A stretch of DNA of 5,375 nt. Origin: Rubrivirga sp. (lineage in GTDB: Bacteria > Bacteroidota > Rhodothermia > Rhodothermales > Rubricoccaceae). Under the pieces are notes generated by a model. That model saw nothing but the letters and a program-made list of their open reading frames with translations, did no database searches and had not been told where the DNA came from. The position numbers were made by a program, and so were the translations under genes. The DNA is taken from assembly GCA_012269805.1 (NCBI GenBank), contig JAAXJP010000711.1:1-5375 (forward strand), in the 5' to 3' direction. Positions 5,369 through 5,375 of this stretch are shown in pieces; position 1 is the first letter of the stretch; every line of letters starts with the position of its first letter.

Positions 5369-5375
5369 GCGGCGG

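Noticed and set aside
5359..5375. TGA of the Cys-rich ORF as a selenocysteine codon
   Set aside because: Only four codons follow before the window ends and no bacterial SECIS element can be argued beyond the generic GC hairpin, so the simpler reading is a stop.

Overview
The window is very GC-rich. Its coding regions have G or C in nearly every third codon position, and none of the starts has a clear Shine-Dalgarno sequence. The large secreted protein ends in a type IX secretion (T9SS) type A sorting domain. Together these point to a high-GC member of the Bacteroidota/Rhodothermota group, for example a marine Rubricoccaceae-like organism. The lineage is an inference from composition and protein family, not from a marker gene.

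Layout, all on the + strand. Bases 1-66 may hold the tail of an upstream gene cut off by the window edge. Bases 75-1895 encode a complete ABC exporter half-transporter of the MsbA/MdlB/YheH type, with every nucleotide-binding motif intact. A 110-base gap with a small hairpin but no clear promoter follows. Bases 2006-5083 encode a 1025-residue secreted protein: signal peptide, CSLREA-type N-terminal motif, long Gly/Asn-rich parallel beta-helix, 'choice-of-anchor Q'-type module, an Asp-rich beta-sandwich-like region reminiscent of lamin-tail domains, and the C-terminal sorting domain. The beta-helix contains a higher-order duplication of about 145 residues.

The last 290 bases are the most unusual part. 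A 9-bp stem-loop ends the large gene. It is followed by a consensus-like promoter (TTGACA, 17 bp, TATCGT). The -10 of that promoter lies inside an 8-bp inverted repeat that looks like an operator. About 40 bases downstream is a 20-codon ORF with seven Cys codons, too small for routine gene calling. Its last codons and stop fall in the loop of a 7-bp GC hairpin. It could be a metal- or redox-related mini-protein, a modified-peptide precursor, or a cysteine-sensing leader peptide for a gene beyond the window. The sequence alone does not decide between these.

The three genes share a strand but show no functional link. The exporter and the beta-helix protein are envelope functions, and the Cys-rich mini-ORF appears to be a separately controlled unit.
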